Shown piece after piece: positions 24,106 to 35,792 of a stretch of 64,000 bases of DNA. The translations under genes were made by a program, and so were the position numbers. Location: positions 57,037,519 through 57,101,518 of the forward strand of contig CM049306.1 of assembly GCA_026874595.1 (NCBI GenBank), in the 5' to 3' direction. A model generated the notes under the pieces. The model was not told the origin of the DNA. It saw only the letters and a program-made list of their open reading frames with translations, and searched no databases. This stretch comes from Sipunculus nudus (lineage: Eukaryota; Annelida; Sipuncula; Golfingiida; Sipunculidae). Position 1 is the stretch's first letter; each line of letters opens with the position of its first letter.

Positions 24106-24802
24106 CCTAGGATGTGATGGCTTAAAACCACACCTACTGGTGGCTGGCTTGAAGTGTCTTTTCTGTGATTAAACACTTGTGGTTTAGGCTTATACTGATG
24201 CCTGGGAAGAAACTGAGATTTCTTCTGCTTAGAATGCACTGCATCAACATCTAGAGAGTTTGAACTTAGTGGCTGTCTAACAGTGGCCTGTTGCTTTCTA
24301 ACTACTTCACTCTGTCTAGCCTGAGTGACAGCTTTTTCAAGTGTCAAATCTGGGTCAGGTTGCAGCCTCTCTGATAGTTTAGCATCTGAGTCCGACCACT
24401 AGACGATCTCTAATCATTTGATCTTTTAGGGAACCATACCCACAATGCTCTGACAAGCGATATAAAACTGTGATAAAATTGTCCACGCCCTCATCTGGTT
24501 ACTGACTGCGCTGGTTAAACTTCTCCCGCTCGAACATTACGGCGGGCCACAAAGTACTGGTCAAATTCATCAAACACTGTCTTGTACCTTTTCCTATTTG
24601 CAGTGGACGGTGAAGTAGTATTAAGGATATCGTCGGCTTTATCCCCCATGGTGTACAATAAAACATTTACCTGTTCTTCCTCAGGTTTTTCTGTAAGTCC
24701 GCTCGCCATGCGAAATCGTTCAAAGCGACGGCTCCATGTGGGCCGATCCTCGGGCTGACTAAAGTCAAATGGCGGGGGTGACGGTATCTTGAAACTTGCC
24801 AT
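24021..24802 (-). pseudogene. gag region of the Ty3/Gypsy element (broken)
   Basis: gag probably starts at the ATG at 24802, just after the primer binding site, with MASFKIPSPPPFDFSQPED, a typical start for this class. An ATG further upstream (24934) lies inside the LTR and is not the natural start. The frame stays open to 24515, then is broken by a frameshift near 24530, a stop near 24500 and another shift near 24375. A further open part (24347-24021) is basic and Gln/Ser-rich. The frame changes once more near 24130, just before the zinc knuckle. Confidence 0.85.
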
Positions 24803-24821
24803 GTTCCAGCTTCTGACACCA
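24803..24821 (-). other. Primer binding site of the Gypsy element
   Basis: TGGTGTCAGAAGCTGGAAC directly follows the LTR on the minus strand. TGGTGTCAGAAG is the start of primer binding sites complementary to the 3' end of tRNA-Leu, so leucine tRNA priming is likely. Confidence 0.7.
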
Positions 24822-25029
24822 TGTAGAGTTCGTGAATAGAAGACAAATGTCAACAACACTCCAAACTTATTTATTACACACTGAACATACAATGTCGCGC
24901 GAACACCGCTCATCAAGATGGCGATCATTTTCAAGAATGTCTACCCATGATGCAATGCGGTTACCGTTAAGCACCTTTAAACATTACCGTAAAGACTTAG
25001 TTAAGTGGCGACATCTCGACCATACCACA
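24822..25029 (-). repeat. 5' LTR of the Gypsy element (208 bp)
   Basis: On the minus strand it runs from TGTGGTATGG to CTCTACA, with TG...CA ends, and abuts the primer binding site. It contains an AATAAA polyadenylation signal (complement of the region near 24870). No second copy was found in the window. Confidence 0.75.
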
Positions 25030-25473
25030 GATATATAATTGTATGCTTAATGTTTAAACTAATAATCTCATAGAGAGGTTTGCTTTAAAAAATAACAAAT
25101 GTGCGTGTTGCTTATTATGTAATTATATATATAGAGTTCAATCAGGTCAGTGTTATGTAAATTGTTCATGGTAATATTGATTTGATATTTCATTATTAAT
25201 TTGATAATTACATTGAGTTGATCATTTACATGATTCTGTAAATTCAATATTTGGTAATTTTTGTGTGTGTGTGTGTGTGGTGCAGCATGTGAAAATGGAT
25301 AAAATACTGTATTAAAAATGCATATTTATATTTTGTTAAATGTTCTATATCATGAGAGGGGAGACCCCCCCTCCCCCCTTCCCCTTCTAATCCCCTTTGC
25401 AACACTTGCAGACCCCCCCCCCCCCCCCGCCATACACACACGCACACTTTAAAATCGCTCCGAAGCCTACGGT
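25030..25473. other. Low-complexity spacer
   Basis: It contains a (TG)n run (25260-25279) and long C runs (about 25365-25380 and 25412-25428). ORFs crossing these tracts are composition artefacts. Confidence 0.5.
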
Positions 25474-26714
25474 TGTCACCAGAGGACTGTGACTTTGTAT
25501 ATTTAGGTATGGGAGTTTTGCAAATTTTGTTAAATTTTAGAGTATCATGTTTAGCCATCAGCGTGAGAAACTCAGTTAGGAAAACACGTGATTCATTTAA
25601 TGTAAATTACAAAGAAGTTTAGAAATCAGTAGGTGCCACCTGCATCCTTTGTTGTTCCTTGTAGCATAGGCTCGTGAGAACCGATCTTGTACGACGGTCT
25701 CCATAGAACACGACATCTTAACTGCGAACTTGCTTAGGGTAGCTTTCCCACGAATTCGTCCCCGGGGGCGTGTCTGCGCTAAGTTTGATGTGTGTTGACC
25801 ACGGACATCGTGGATGGAAGTGCTGATTGGCGGAGAAGTCTAGCGGGAGTTGAGGCGTCAGGAGTCTCATATAAGGCGTGAATCCCAGTATTCTAGAGAA
25901 GAACCGGAGCGCTTCGTGAGTGTAGCGCCACCTGAGAGTGCTTCAGCAGTCCATCCGGCTTGTCTGCTAACATCTGTGTGTCCAGATGGGCGATCGGTGG
26001 TTACTGACAGTCTACGTCTGAGGGAGGCCACATTGTTGATACTCGATCTGTAAAGAACTTCAGAGAAATGATATTGTTTGCCAAAGGACAGGCATCCCTG
26101 TGATTGTGCGGCTTCAAGGAACAGGCAAAGGGACTTTGTGATGGTGCCGAATTTCGCTAGAGAGTGCGTTTGTTCAATATCGGGAACTGGAGGGCTACAA
26201 CAGACTGCAGCTGAGAGAGCTGTTGATTCAGTGTGCCACAGGAACATTCGGTGTGCGTCACGCGAATTGTGTTTCACGGACAATTAACAGTTATACCGCA
26301 GTAAGAACCAGTTGTGTGTTGTGACCATCTGTATTACACTTGGATTGGACTACGCTCCGTGTACACATCGATTACGCCAGAGACCACCAGAACGTCTAGA
26401 CGTCAATTGAGAGCGAGAGATAATGTGAACTGGAACATTTGGAACTGTGTCTGTGTTAGGAGGATAAGTGTTTTGAGGATTAATAGACTCTGTGAACTTT
26501 CGTGATTACTGCTTTATTTATGTTGACGGCAGCCCACCCTCCCCCCCCCCCCCCCTCCCCGAGACCTGTAAGTAACCCATTTATTTGTTATTATATTTTT
26601 GTTGTTATCTTACGACTGTCTTAGAGTTTTCTTTGGGTGTGTTAATGTCTGGTCTGCCTGTTATTTTGACTGTCTGAAAATAACCTGGATGTTCACATCC
26701 GCAGTGGTGTGACA
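25474..26714 (+). mobile_element. Solo LTR, 1241 bp, with 5-bp target duplication
   Basis: It begins TGTCACC and ends GTGTGACA, so the ends are the inverted pair TGTCAC/GTGACA. The five bases before it (25469-25473) and after it (26715-26719) are both ACGGT, the target duplication expected of LTR-element integration. Inside are a TATA-like ATATAAG (25869-25875), a long GC-rich R-like segment with several short meaningless ORFs, a poly-C run near 26541-26555 and a splice-donor-like GTAAGT at 26568. It carries no coding region, so it is a solo LTR left by recombination. It is unrelated in sequence and length to the 208-bp LTR at 24822-25029. The plus orientation follows from the TATA position and is tentative. 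Confidence 0.82.
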
Positions 26715-28523
26715 ACGGTAAGGTTAAGTTTGAAACCAGAGTTTAATAAGCTTTGCTGGTTGGGATTCCCTTCTTTCATGCCTTATCTATAAATTAAAAA
26801 TTCATTTTTCTACATAAAAAATGAGTGTTGTTAATATTTTTTAGGTGAAATTGTAGTATCATCGTAGTCTGGTTGAATTTTTGTTCCTGAAAAACCATAA
26901 GGAACAATAATTTGATTTCTTAGAGAATATGTTTTGTTTAAGCTGACAACAGCAGTTGTACATGCAAAGGTATTTTTATCGTTAAAATATGCTCATTTAA
27001 GCAAAGTCCAACAAACAGCGATGAAACGCTTCCCATTACACATACACCATGTTCATGAGACAGACCAAAAGCTGATGATTTTGACATTAATTTTTTGTCA
27101 ATGAAAACAAAATTATGTGACCAATGAATGGTAACTTTTCATGAACAGTTTGTATTAATTCTCATTTATCTCCGCAGGGACAAAATAAATATGGGCATGT
27201 TGTATGTATTGACCTTGTATTTAGTGCATCTTTTCAAAGATAAATTATTACAATTTTCCTTACTGCTGCTTGTGAGGAAATTTTCAAATTTACATCACAA
27301 TTAGAGAGCAAAGAATTGTAAATAACAGGAATATTTCAGTGAAAACCCACAGTGGCACTATCTCCTTGTTATTAAAGATGGTTTTCTGAATCTGTCCAGG
27401 ATATTTTAGAATTTACATGAAACGACTGTGAAATTTGATATTCCACAAATATTCACAAGCTGATTTGGCAAAAAAATCTTGTTGCTGACCACACACTCGC
27501 CTTCACACGTCCAGAATGGTGGTGTACTTGTTCACATGCTCTGGCGTTATGATTATGTTTAACACCGCCGATGTTGATTAATTTCCTCTCCTGCAGGCAA
27601 AACCTAGAGAGAGAATTACGTAACTCTGTTGAGTCAGAGATTCTCTTATTTAGTTCCTTATGCATTTCAGGACTTGTCAGATATTTCCGTTGAGAAAACC
27701 TGCCGACTCGGTATATTGCATGATTTACAAGTGTCTGCCCTGTACACTCATGCAGTGGCATTCCATTTTTCTTCTATCAAAGGAAGCCTCCACCATTAAT
27801 CATAGGAATATTACAAGGGCACAACGTTGTGTGAGAGGTCTGATGGTTATATGCTATAATAACGTTCCAAAACGTATTAACAGGCCAATTATTTGAGAAG
27901 TTATAGTTATAACTATTTTTCCCTTGGGTTTTGACAAAGTAAAAACTTATTTAGTCATTGACGCATTCTCTATTGTAGAAGGAACCTTTTTATAATAAAT
28001 CTTTGAAGTCAGAATAAGGTAAGACTGGCCGAGTCGATGCAATGGTTAAGATTTTATTGCTCCCGCTGACAGAGCTGTCAAATTTGTTTTTGTTATGTTG
28101 CAAAGATTAGAACAGGAAGGTGTTAAATTATATAACTAAACAACATTATTTTATTAATAAGAACTGGCACTGATTTATCTCTATCGGTACATGTATGATA
28201 GAATCACGTTTTATTTTATACATTTTTGTACTATACCTAAGTTTAATAAACGACTTAAGTTTAATAAACTAAGTATAACTGATATATAACTATGAAATAT
28301 ACGCCTGATAGCGGAGGCATATGACTTGTGTTCAAAGCTGTTCTAATCTGCACTGGTGCCAAGCCATGTTTAGAATTTATGCTTTCTATATTCACATTCA
28401 CAGACCGTTTACCTGAGGCAGCGATGTCGACATATTTTTATCTCAAGTATAGAGTGGCTTCACTTTAACTCGCGTACGCATTTCTATTTGCGTCACTTAG
28501 GTTGCACAAACAATGCAAAAACA

Positions 28524-29254
28524 GATATATATCTCCCCTCCTTATTGGCCTCCCATCCCGAAATTTGAGGAAAATAATATGGACTACTCCAGCACTCACA
28601 GTATTCACAAATAATTCCAGATGATTTGACATTGTAGATGAAGGTCAAGTACACCGGTTTCTGAACACTTTTTAGATTGTTCAGAAACATTTCACGTATC
28701 AAATTTCATTAAAATATATTGAGTGGTTCAAAAGTAATAGTATTAATAAAATATTTTAATTTCTGTTGAATTGACCTTGAAGATGATGGTCAAGGTTACC
28801 GTTTTTAACACTTCTAATATTTTGGTCGACTCATTTCATTAGTCAAATTTCATGAAAATATACTGAGTGATTCAAATGTTTAAGTGTACATAAATCATTT
28901 ATGTTCCGGCTTATTTGACCTTGAAGATCCAGGTCAAGGTCGACAGTTGGCTTACTCGCCAAAGAACTTGGTTGAAACAATTAATGTTTCAAATTTTAGG
29001 GAAAAAGGCTGCGATCCTTAAAAATTTATCGGGTTCACAAAAAATCCTATTTCGGCTAATATGACCATGAAGATGATGGTCAAGGGTTTTGAACTCGTCA
29101 AAGAGCTTGGTTGAAACAATTAATTTTTCAAATTTCATGAAAAATTGTTGTTTGTTCAAAAGTGATCGCGTTTACAAGAACTAACAGAGACGACGACGAC
29201 GACAGACAAACTATATGTCCCCCCCCCCCCCCCCCATGGGAGGGGAGACATAAT
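28524..29254. mobile_element. TIR element with four internal ~145-bp units
   Basis: The left end (ATATATCTCCCCTCC) and the reverse complement of the right end (TTATGTCTCCCCTCC) match at 13 of 15 positions. Inside, a core like TGACCTTGAAGATGATGGTCAAGGT recurs near 28627, 28772, 28917 and 29063, about 145 bp apart. The cores alternate with conserved CAAATTTCATGAAAATAT and TTGGTTGAAACAATTAAT words. The right part ends in (GAC)n then a C run. Copy A lacks the element at the matching place (about 17875). There is no ORF; it looks like a non-autonomous element built from tandem units. Confidence 0.7.
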
Positions 29255-30644
29255 CACAACACACACTCATACGTGTGGGTGTGTTAGTGTGTGTGTCTGC
29301 ACTTGTGCCGGTGTTTATATTTTAAGTAATAAAGACGAAAACTCATGAGACGACAAAGGCAACCCCACCAGACCGAATTTCAGAACAAAGTCGGAATATT
29401 TGTATGTACCCATTGTAATAACCTGCGCATCCAAGTGCGCGTTTCAGTTGTAATATTTCCTTGCTGCCAGTTTATCATATAGTCGACATACGTTACAATA
29501 TTACAAAATGGTAGGCCTATATATGGTATGGCCATTGTTTTTGACAAGATAATTTGCTGTTGAAAGTGAATTATTTAAAGCAAAGACAAGGTCAGTGGAG
29601 GAATAGCGTGCTTTCTGGCTGAAGCATTTAGAGACATTAAAAGGCATGTGCTTTACACAGTGCCGGTAGGGATCGATTTGTATATAGATTGTTTGATAAA
29701 GTGGTTTCTGTAACAGTCTACATAAATGATGTAATAATGTGCATATTGGAACACGTCAGAATTCAGTTATTGTTTTAGCCCGGAAAAGCCATCTAGCTAA
29801 TACACGTTTTTCAAGTACCTACCTGTCGGACTGCTTTAAAAAAGTTCTTTAATATTTAAAACCAGGTCATAGAGTGAAACATCAAGTGGAGTGTTAATAT
29901 CAAATGATCAATGTATACGTGGACCGTCCTTTGTGCTGTTAAGTTCACCTTTTCTATCAGTAAAAACAAATGTACCATACAAGTTGGCACTTTCGTTAGT
30001 CAGAGGCTATGTTTTAACACGCGTCGGTTTGTTTGTCCCTCAGCATTAGGGCTGGATCGATATTCAAATATATCACTTCATATTTATACGCCGCCTCGAT
30101 GCGGGGCCCCATATCCTTTGCATCCAGCATCACGATCAGGTTGGATAGCTTTTTCTCGTAGGGAAGTCAAGGTATTGTGCCGTTCAATAAGTTTAATCGA
30201 TACGATATCCTTTGTATACTGCATCGAGGAAACACAATCACTGCTTAAAATATAAATACAACCCTGACTTAAGCTATAATCTGAATTATTTGACTATTTA
30301 TTTGACGGCATTATTTCACAAAATATACTTCCGATTTCTAGGAAATTTTGTGTGTGTTGAGGGGGGGGGATGGAGGGACTTTTTTGTATGGATCAAGATA
30401 AAAAAAAAGAAGAGCCCATAAGGTATACGCTCGACTGAGCACCTTACTAATTCAATTATCTAACTGCATTGTTAATAAACAGATACCCAGATAAATTATG
30501 ATGTAGTGCATACCTTGGTGATACCCAAATGAGCTCCATAGCGATATCGCTGTAGCCTAAAGGTGTTTGCTGGAATAAACTGTTTGTTAGAATGTCCTAT
30601 TTTTCTCTGCCGCAGCCAGTTACCAATTAGTGCATGTACATTTA

Positions 30645-30821
30645 CAGTAGAACCTCCGATTGACGGACACTGACGGGACCGGACTTTTTGTCCGCAAAAC
30701 AGAGGTACATTTAGTAGTGAGGTTATAGATTTCGGGACTTGCTTTCAAGGGACTGCCTGTAAGTGGCCATAAATAAGAGTTGCTCTTAGTACACTGTTGT
30801 CCGTAAGGAGAGGTTCCACTG
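30645..30821. mobile_element. MITE with CAGTRGAACCTC ends and TA target duplication
   Basis: The left end CAGTAGAACCTCCG and the reverse complement of the right end CAGTGGAACCTCTCC match at 12 of the first 13 positions. TA lies directly outside both ends. The 177-bp size, the TIR and the TA duplication point to a Tc1/mariner-type (pogo/Tigger-like) MITE. Copy A reads through the matching place (about 20256) without it, giving an empty site. Confidence 0.82.
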
Positions 30822-31293
30822 TATACGAGAACAACCGCGCTGCAGTTTATCTCGTCTTTTAAATATATTAATAATGCAGATGTTACCGTCTGTTACATAA
30901 CATATAACATGCTTGATGATTTTATGAAAACAAATTACCTTTTATCATCATTTCATCGGTCCATATTGTTTACGATAAATTAATGTGTGTATAAAACATG
31001 ATATGGAACACGTGTACATGCCCGAGCTTTTTATGAACAGGATGGTGATAAGTGCCTAGACGGGGTAGGTCGTAAAAAACCAAAGATCCCGTAAAAACCA
31101 AGGATACCCATTACGTATGTCATAGTTCATGATAAACATGCATAGGAAGACCTCCGCCTGGAGCAGACACTGGCCCCACACATGTGACACGGTTCTATAC
31201 TGCTTGTGTACCTACAAATGTTTTTACGGACTGATTGATGGCCACTTCCGCGTTCGGAGGAATATTCTTATAGACGCCCCGTCTGTTAAGTGA

Positions 31294-33460
31294 ACCCTGT
31301 ACTGTTAGAAGGAACATTTACAGCATACGTATCATTTGTAAAATTCTCTATTGTCATGCATATTTTAGTATTGTCTGGGGTATTTTTATCAAAAGTAGAA
31401 CTAAAATGTATTTGGTTAACATAGTTTACATAAAAAAAACTGTTTGGTATCCAGTCCTTAAATGAGCACTTATAAAATATTCATGAGACATTTGATATTT
31501 ATAAAGATTTTTGACACACTTCAGTGTGCATCCCTCTATATAGAAGATGAAAGCTTTTCAACCATACATGCAGGTCTTAAAAATTACATATCTAAAGTCA
31601 ATTCAAGTTAGTAGAATCCTAAAACCAGTGGCCACGTCAGTTTTTTACTTACCATAGGGAGTAACCTTGATCAATGTAGCAAAAGAAATGTAGGGCCGTA
31701 TTAATATACAATGATAAAGCTGAAAGAGATAATTCGGACGCCTGGTGATTCTACTTGATTTAGCTGCCCTCATCTTTCATCGCCCTGCCGTGTGGAGACT
31801 GATGTTTTCTCAGGGGACTGGTGTATACTTGTCTTAATATGACATGGCGTCTGCAGGGGAATCAAAAGCAACCCTGCTCATGGCCACCCAGGGTCCTGGG
31901 ATCTTTGGTTTGTCCCACAGACTTGTATGTGTCGAGTCCTCTTGCATGATCCGTCAAGTCCAAGGTCACCTGGTGATTGATATCGCTCACTGACTAATCC
32001 ATGGTCGTCTGGAAACGAGACCATTATTTGATTATATTATTAAATATGACATATGTTATTATATAGAGTTTGCCTACGTCAAAAATTCCAACCGGTATTA
32101 ACACAAAATTATAATTTTTTTCAGGTTTGTTTCATTTAAGCTAATTACATCTTTTGTTGATTGATAAACAAAATTTATATAGCTTTATTTATATGGAAAC
32201 GCTTTGAAATGAATACTCTCGAGAATCAGGGAGAGACGGTAAATTATGTTTCGATCGCTTTCTATCATTGAAAATGCCACGGCAAACCTAAAGTTACACA
32301 CACTGACATAAACTCGCTTTGTTTAGAGCAGTTACAGAGGTTTTTTTCATATTTGTTTGTTCCAGGTTAGAAAACAAACGACAAATTCATTAGAAGAAAG
32401 AACTGCTACTTTAGAAAAGGAGCTTATCACGTAACTCTATTTATAATTTTCTTCAGGCAGAAAACTCAACAATAATTTGTATATATCTGTATATATCTAG
32501 CGTGGTCAAAGTAAATGATGGGTCAAAGAAAGGGAAATCTGCAAATATAAAATACACGTTAATAACACCATGCAAAGCGCCAAATATGTTTAAACTTGAA
32601 CAAGGGTCACTTGTGGAAGTGTGTCATTGGAATGCAAAGTTTATCTGTCTTTTGCAATTTTTGTGACATCTGCACTGCATATATGACAAATGACTTTTTT
32701 ATGATCTTTTTTGAAGACAGGTCTATGGCTTGCCAGTAAAAGTAGCAATGCCCGTTGGATAAGTAAACCGAAAATAATCTGACAAGAATGATGTGATTTT
32801 ATTAAGCCTGCTGTGTTTTAGTTTTTAGTTTTAGTTTTTATCATATAATGTTGTTTAAACAGAGTGAATCTTTATTAAAATTTCTTTAGTTTTACAACGG
32901 ATTTATGAAAAGGATTGAACCGTGGGACTCCACCTTCAAAAGCCAAAGGTATGCCGCGTAACGACGCATACCCCCTGATACCATCATCTGCCTAAAACCC
33001 ATGCATTATGAAATGTTATAGATGACATCAGCTGTGTAATGAGCGATCAGAACAGAGGTATAATTGGAGTATCCAGCTTTCTTAGTGACGTAAGAACAGG
33101 GCAAGTCATAATAAAGCCGGAACGTAATGTATTATGTGATAACAGTTTATGGAGACATATGTCTTTGAAGCCCATCCTGTATATATGATGTATCAGCGAA
33201 ACTCTCCGTATACACAGAAACAAAGCAACAATTAGGAGTTATGCTGGATGAAGACATTCCGCCCGGCCTGTGTAGTCGTGGGCTAGGTGCTGGCACCTGT
33301 GAATAATTTCACGTACCTGACATTTAAGTCATACAGGTGGCCAGGTACAGGTATCGCTGCCAACAATAAGTACAGAAAATCGGACGGGAGAGACTAATGT
33401 AACGAACACATTTACTTGGACAAGATATGAGTGTACTAACGGAATCAACTGTCATACGTC

Positions 33461-33498
<38 letters not shown>

Positions 33499-34030
33499 CT
33501 TGTATTGTACTTACAAAGAGACTACGTGTTCACTTTATTGTGTTTGTTTATCTATGCCATATCTTCGAATGTATGAAAACACAGGTGGGCGATGGGACAG
33601 TAAAAGGACAAATGGCAACGTTTTGATTCAGGGTAGATCATGTTGCGGTTGAGCAACATTCATCTATGTCCACACAATATCTACAACACTCAACACATAT
33701 GCAAAGAAGTTACTTGATTTAATGAGAGCTCTAGGCCAAGGAAAAAGGAAAATTTTGGATGTATTCAGTGTTCGGACAGGTCAAAACCAGCAAGATTTAC
33801 CATTATCTGTTGGTCCTCACAATATCGGCCAAATTATTTTTTCAAACTATTTAAGCGGCTTTTGGTTTGGGGGTTTGGAGGAAGTATACGCTGCCCAGTC
33901 AATTTTTATGGGATATAGCTAGCTATGGAAGGGTTCTGTGCCGACAAGGCCAAGAAACCTGATCGTTGTTTGATCTCAAATGTGTTGCAAGGCACTTGTG
34001 AGTCGCGGTTTCTACCGTCAGTAATTAACA
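31294..34030. other. Intergenic stretch without a recognisable gene
   Basis: Apart from the (GA)n at 33463-33496 I see only single-copy-looking AT-rich DNA. No ORF here carries a known motif. It may include promoter or 5' UTR exons of the channel gene, which sequence alone cannot show. Confidence 0.35.
33463..33496. repeat. (GA)n microsatellite
   Basis: An uninterrupted run of 17 AG dinucleotides. Confidence 0.95.
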
Positions 34031-34230
34031 CTCATATGACTAACACCTCCTGCTTATAAAATCAACTGGCAGGGTCATTACGTAATTTGTCTTTGTGCGA
34101 AGAGTTTCGTACCTCAGTCATTTTATCGGTACCCTCATGACTAAGACCGCCTGCTTATAAAATCGTTTGACATAGTCAATACGTAATCTGACTGTGGAAG
34201 AAGAATGCATACTCATCTCTTTGGACTGTG
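34031..34230. repeat. Tandem duplication of about 103 bp
   Basis: CTCATATGACTAACACCTCC at 34031 recurs as CTCATGACTAAGACCGCC at 34134. In both, CTGCTTATAAAATC and TACGTAAT follow at matching distances. The two units are diverged. Confidence 0.7.
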
Positions 34231-34923
34231 CAGTATAGTTACACGTACGTGCAGGAACTTCCGTAGATTGGCTGTACTCAGGGGAAGCAATGCAGGAGGG
34301 TTGGCAGGTATATATCCCCAACTTTTTAGCAAGGGGTATGGTCAATGTAATCATCTGCCTGGTATTCAGATATTATTATTCATATATATTGAAAATGAAA
34401 TATATTAATGATTAGAATTGTAGACTTTCTAGATTTAACTAAACTATCAAAACTATCATAACCCTCGCACGCCTGCGAGTCATCCCCCACCCTTGAAGAT
34501 AAATCGATGCCACGGACGGTTCTATTTCTTCATAACGGTTTTTTTATGTTTGTCAAATTTCATCAGCAGATCCATGTTGTTCTGTCTTCAAAGGGGATGA
34601 TCCTTCAAACCCGATGTTTTTATCTCTTATTTTGATATTTGGCGTCACTGACCTGTATGATTTAGTGTTATTTATGACTGAACTGGTTTTATACATCACG
34701 GGATTATTTACACCAAAATTGTCTAAATATTATCGCAGCTATGAAAACAGGAATAACAAAACAATAGATCAGTCACTGACAGGTCACAATTAATTCAGCT
34801 GAGCTATAACTTAAGTCGGTGTTTACCCTAGATGCCGGTTTCACATTGAACTAATATAGATGGTATCCATCCTATCAAGGCATGCAACAATCGTTTGTAC
34901 ATAAAGTATTTATTTATACTATA

Positions 34924-35343
34924 TCATGCTAAATTTACTCGACAGTAGCCTTTCTCTGCGCCATCCCACCTGAAGTCCTGATGAAATAAGCGGGTATGTT
35001 CAAAATCACTTCTACGTAAACCACAATTTATATTTAAGTTATCTTTAAATTTTGATCTCACTTGAGCCGGTTGAATAAATTTCCATGATCTAACAAAATG
35101 GAAAAGGTTCATCGTGATCTCTGCAGAAATGTAATATTCTCGGTAGTATGGATTATGCCAGCAAGCATCACCCAAGATCAGAAGGCCTGAATAAAAGGAA
35201 ACCGGAAGTGGGCCTCTGAGGTTCACACTCACCAAGAATAACAACAGGACAATTAAAGGTGATGAAAAAAGATCCCGTCTGCCATGGCTACTTCTGCCAC
35301 GAAGAGATTCACATACATACGATCTTGTATGAATACAGAGCAT
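34924..35343 (-). CDS. Doubtful single-exon ORF of 139 residues
   Basis: I do not recognise this protein. The frame has a hydrophobic stretch at residues about 27-41 (SSPLIVLLLFLVSVN) and a second one after it, and is otherwise of ordinary composition. It could be a small membrane or secreted protein, but no neighbour, repeat copy or splice signal supports it. In a 64-kb window a frame of this length can arise by chance. Confidence 0.15.
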   Translation of the reverse strand: MLCIHTRSYVCESLRGRSSHGRRDLFSSPLIVLLLFLVSVNLRGPLPVSFYSGLLILGDACWHNPYYREYYISAEITMNLFHFVRSWKFIQPAQVRSKFKDNLNINCGLRRSDFEHTRLFHQDFRWDGAEKGYCRVNLA

Positions 35344-35564
35344 GACTTTTATATAAGACTTTTTGCAAAAAGTACATGGAACTGTTAAGGTTTCTCATAA
35401 ACCATGGCAACAGTTTAAAATTTTAAAGACAGATGTCTTGCAATCAATAATTATTATAAAACACAGGTTCGCCTGGTGTTTTGGCATACTTAATTGTCCT
35501 TGAAACCAAAGCATGAATCAATACGAATGCCTGCGCTCTCTTTTATCAGAAACTAAAAGGTCAA

Positions 35565-35792
35565 ATTTAACCCCCCCGCATTAAAACATCTTTTTTTTTA
35601 GATTTTCAACTTTCAAGAAGATGAAATCATACATTTTTTATAAGATTTCATTTATTATTTAGTGCTTTAACCTGTTAAGCAAAAAATGTGTTATTTTCAT
35701 GCTTTTCCTTGATCATATTACATTTTTATCGAAACATACAAAAAAAGTAAAAATATATATATATATAATGCCCGCCCGCACTGAGAAAAGAA
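35565..35792. repeat. Dispersed repeat, copy 2
   Basis: Partner of 2938-3230 in the same orientation. It shares the C-rich start, the oligo-T run, AGATTTTCAACTTTCAAGAAG, CATGCTTTTCCTTGATCAT and TACATTTTTATCGAAA. It runs into the tandem duplication that follows. Confidence 0.5.

Larger units (their letters stand above)
21068..25029 (-). mobile_element. Degenerate Ty3/Gypsy LTR retrotransposon, 3' LTR missing
   Basis: Read on the minus strand, the order is LTR (25029-24822), primer binding site, gag with a zinc knuckle, protease, reverse transcriptase, RNase H, integrase. This order (integrase after RNase H) is diagnostic of Ty3/Gypsy. The protein style resembles Mag-type elements, but the clade is not certain. 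Several frameshifts and in-frame stops break gag-pol. No second LTR follows the integrase, so the element is truncated at its 3' end. It lies between the two copies of the segmental duplication. Confidence 0.93.
26719..31293. repeat. Segmental duplication, copy B
   Basis: Partner of copy A at 15740-20690 and in the same orientation. Its left edge coincides with the right target duplication of the solo LTR: TAAGGTTAA matches TAAGGTAAT in copy A at 15740. Anchors include TTGCTGGTTGGGA (26754), ACCAAAAGCTGATGATTTTG (27064), TTCCACAAATATTCACAAGC (27442), TCGATGCAATGGTTAAGA (28033), TAGCCCGGAAAAGCCATCT (29777), ATGTATACGTGGACCGTC (29911) and CCGCCTGGAGCAGACACTGG (31154). B alone carries the TIR element 28524-29254 and the MITE 30645-30821. 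It has no recognisable coding gene. Confidence 0.88.

Noticed and set aside
25850-26505. Several overlapping ORFs on both strands, and a splice-donor-like GTAAGT at 26568, as a host exon
   Set aside because: They all fall inside the solo LTR defined by its ends and target duplication.
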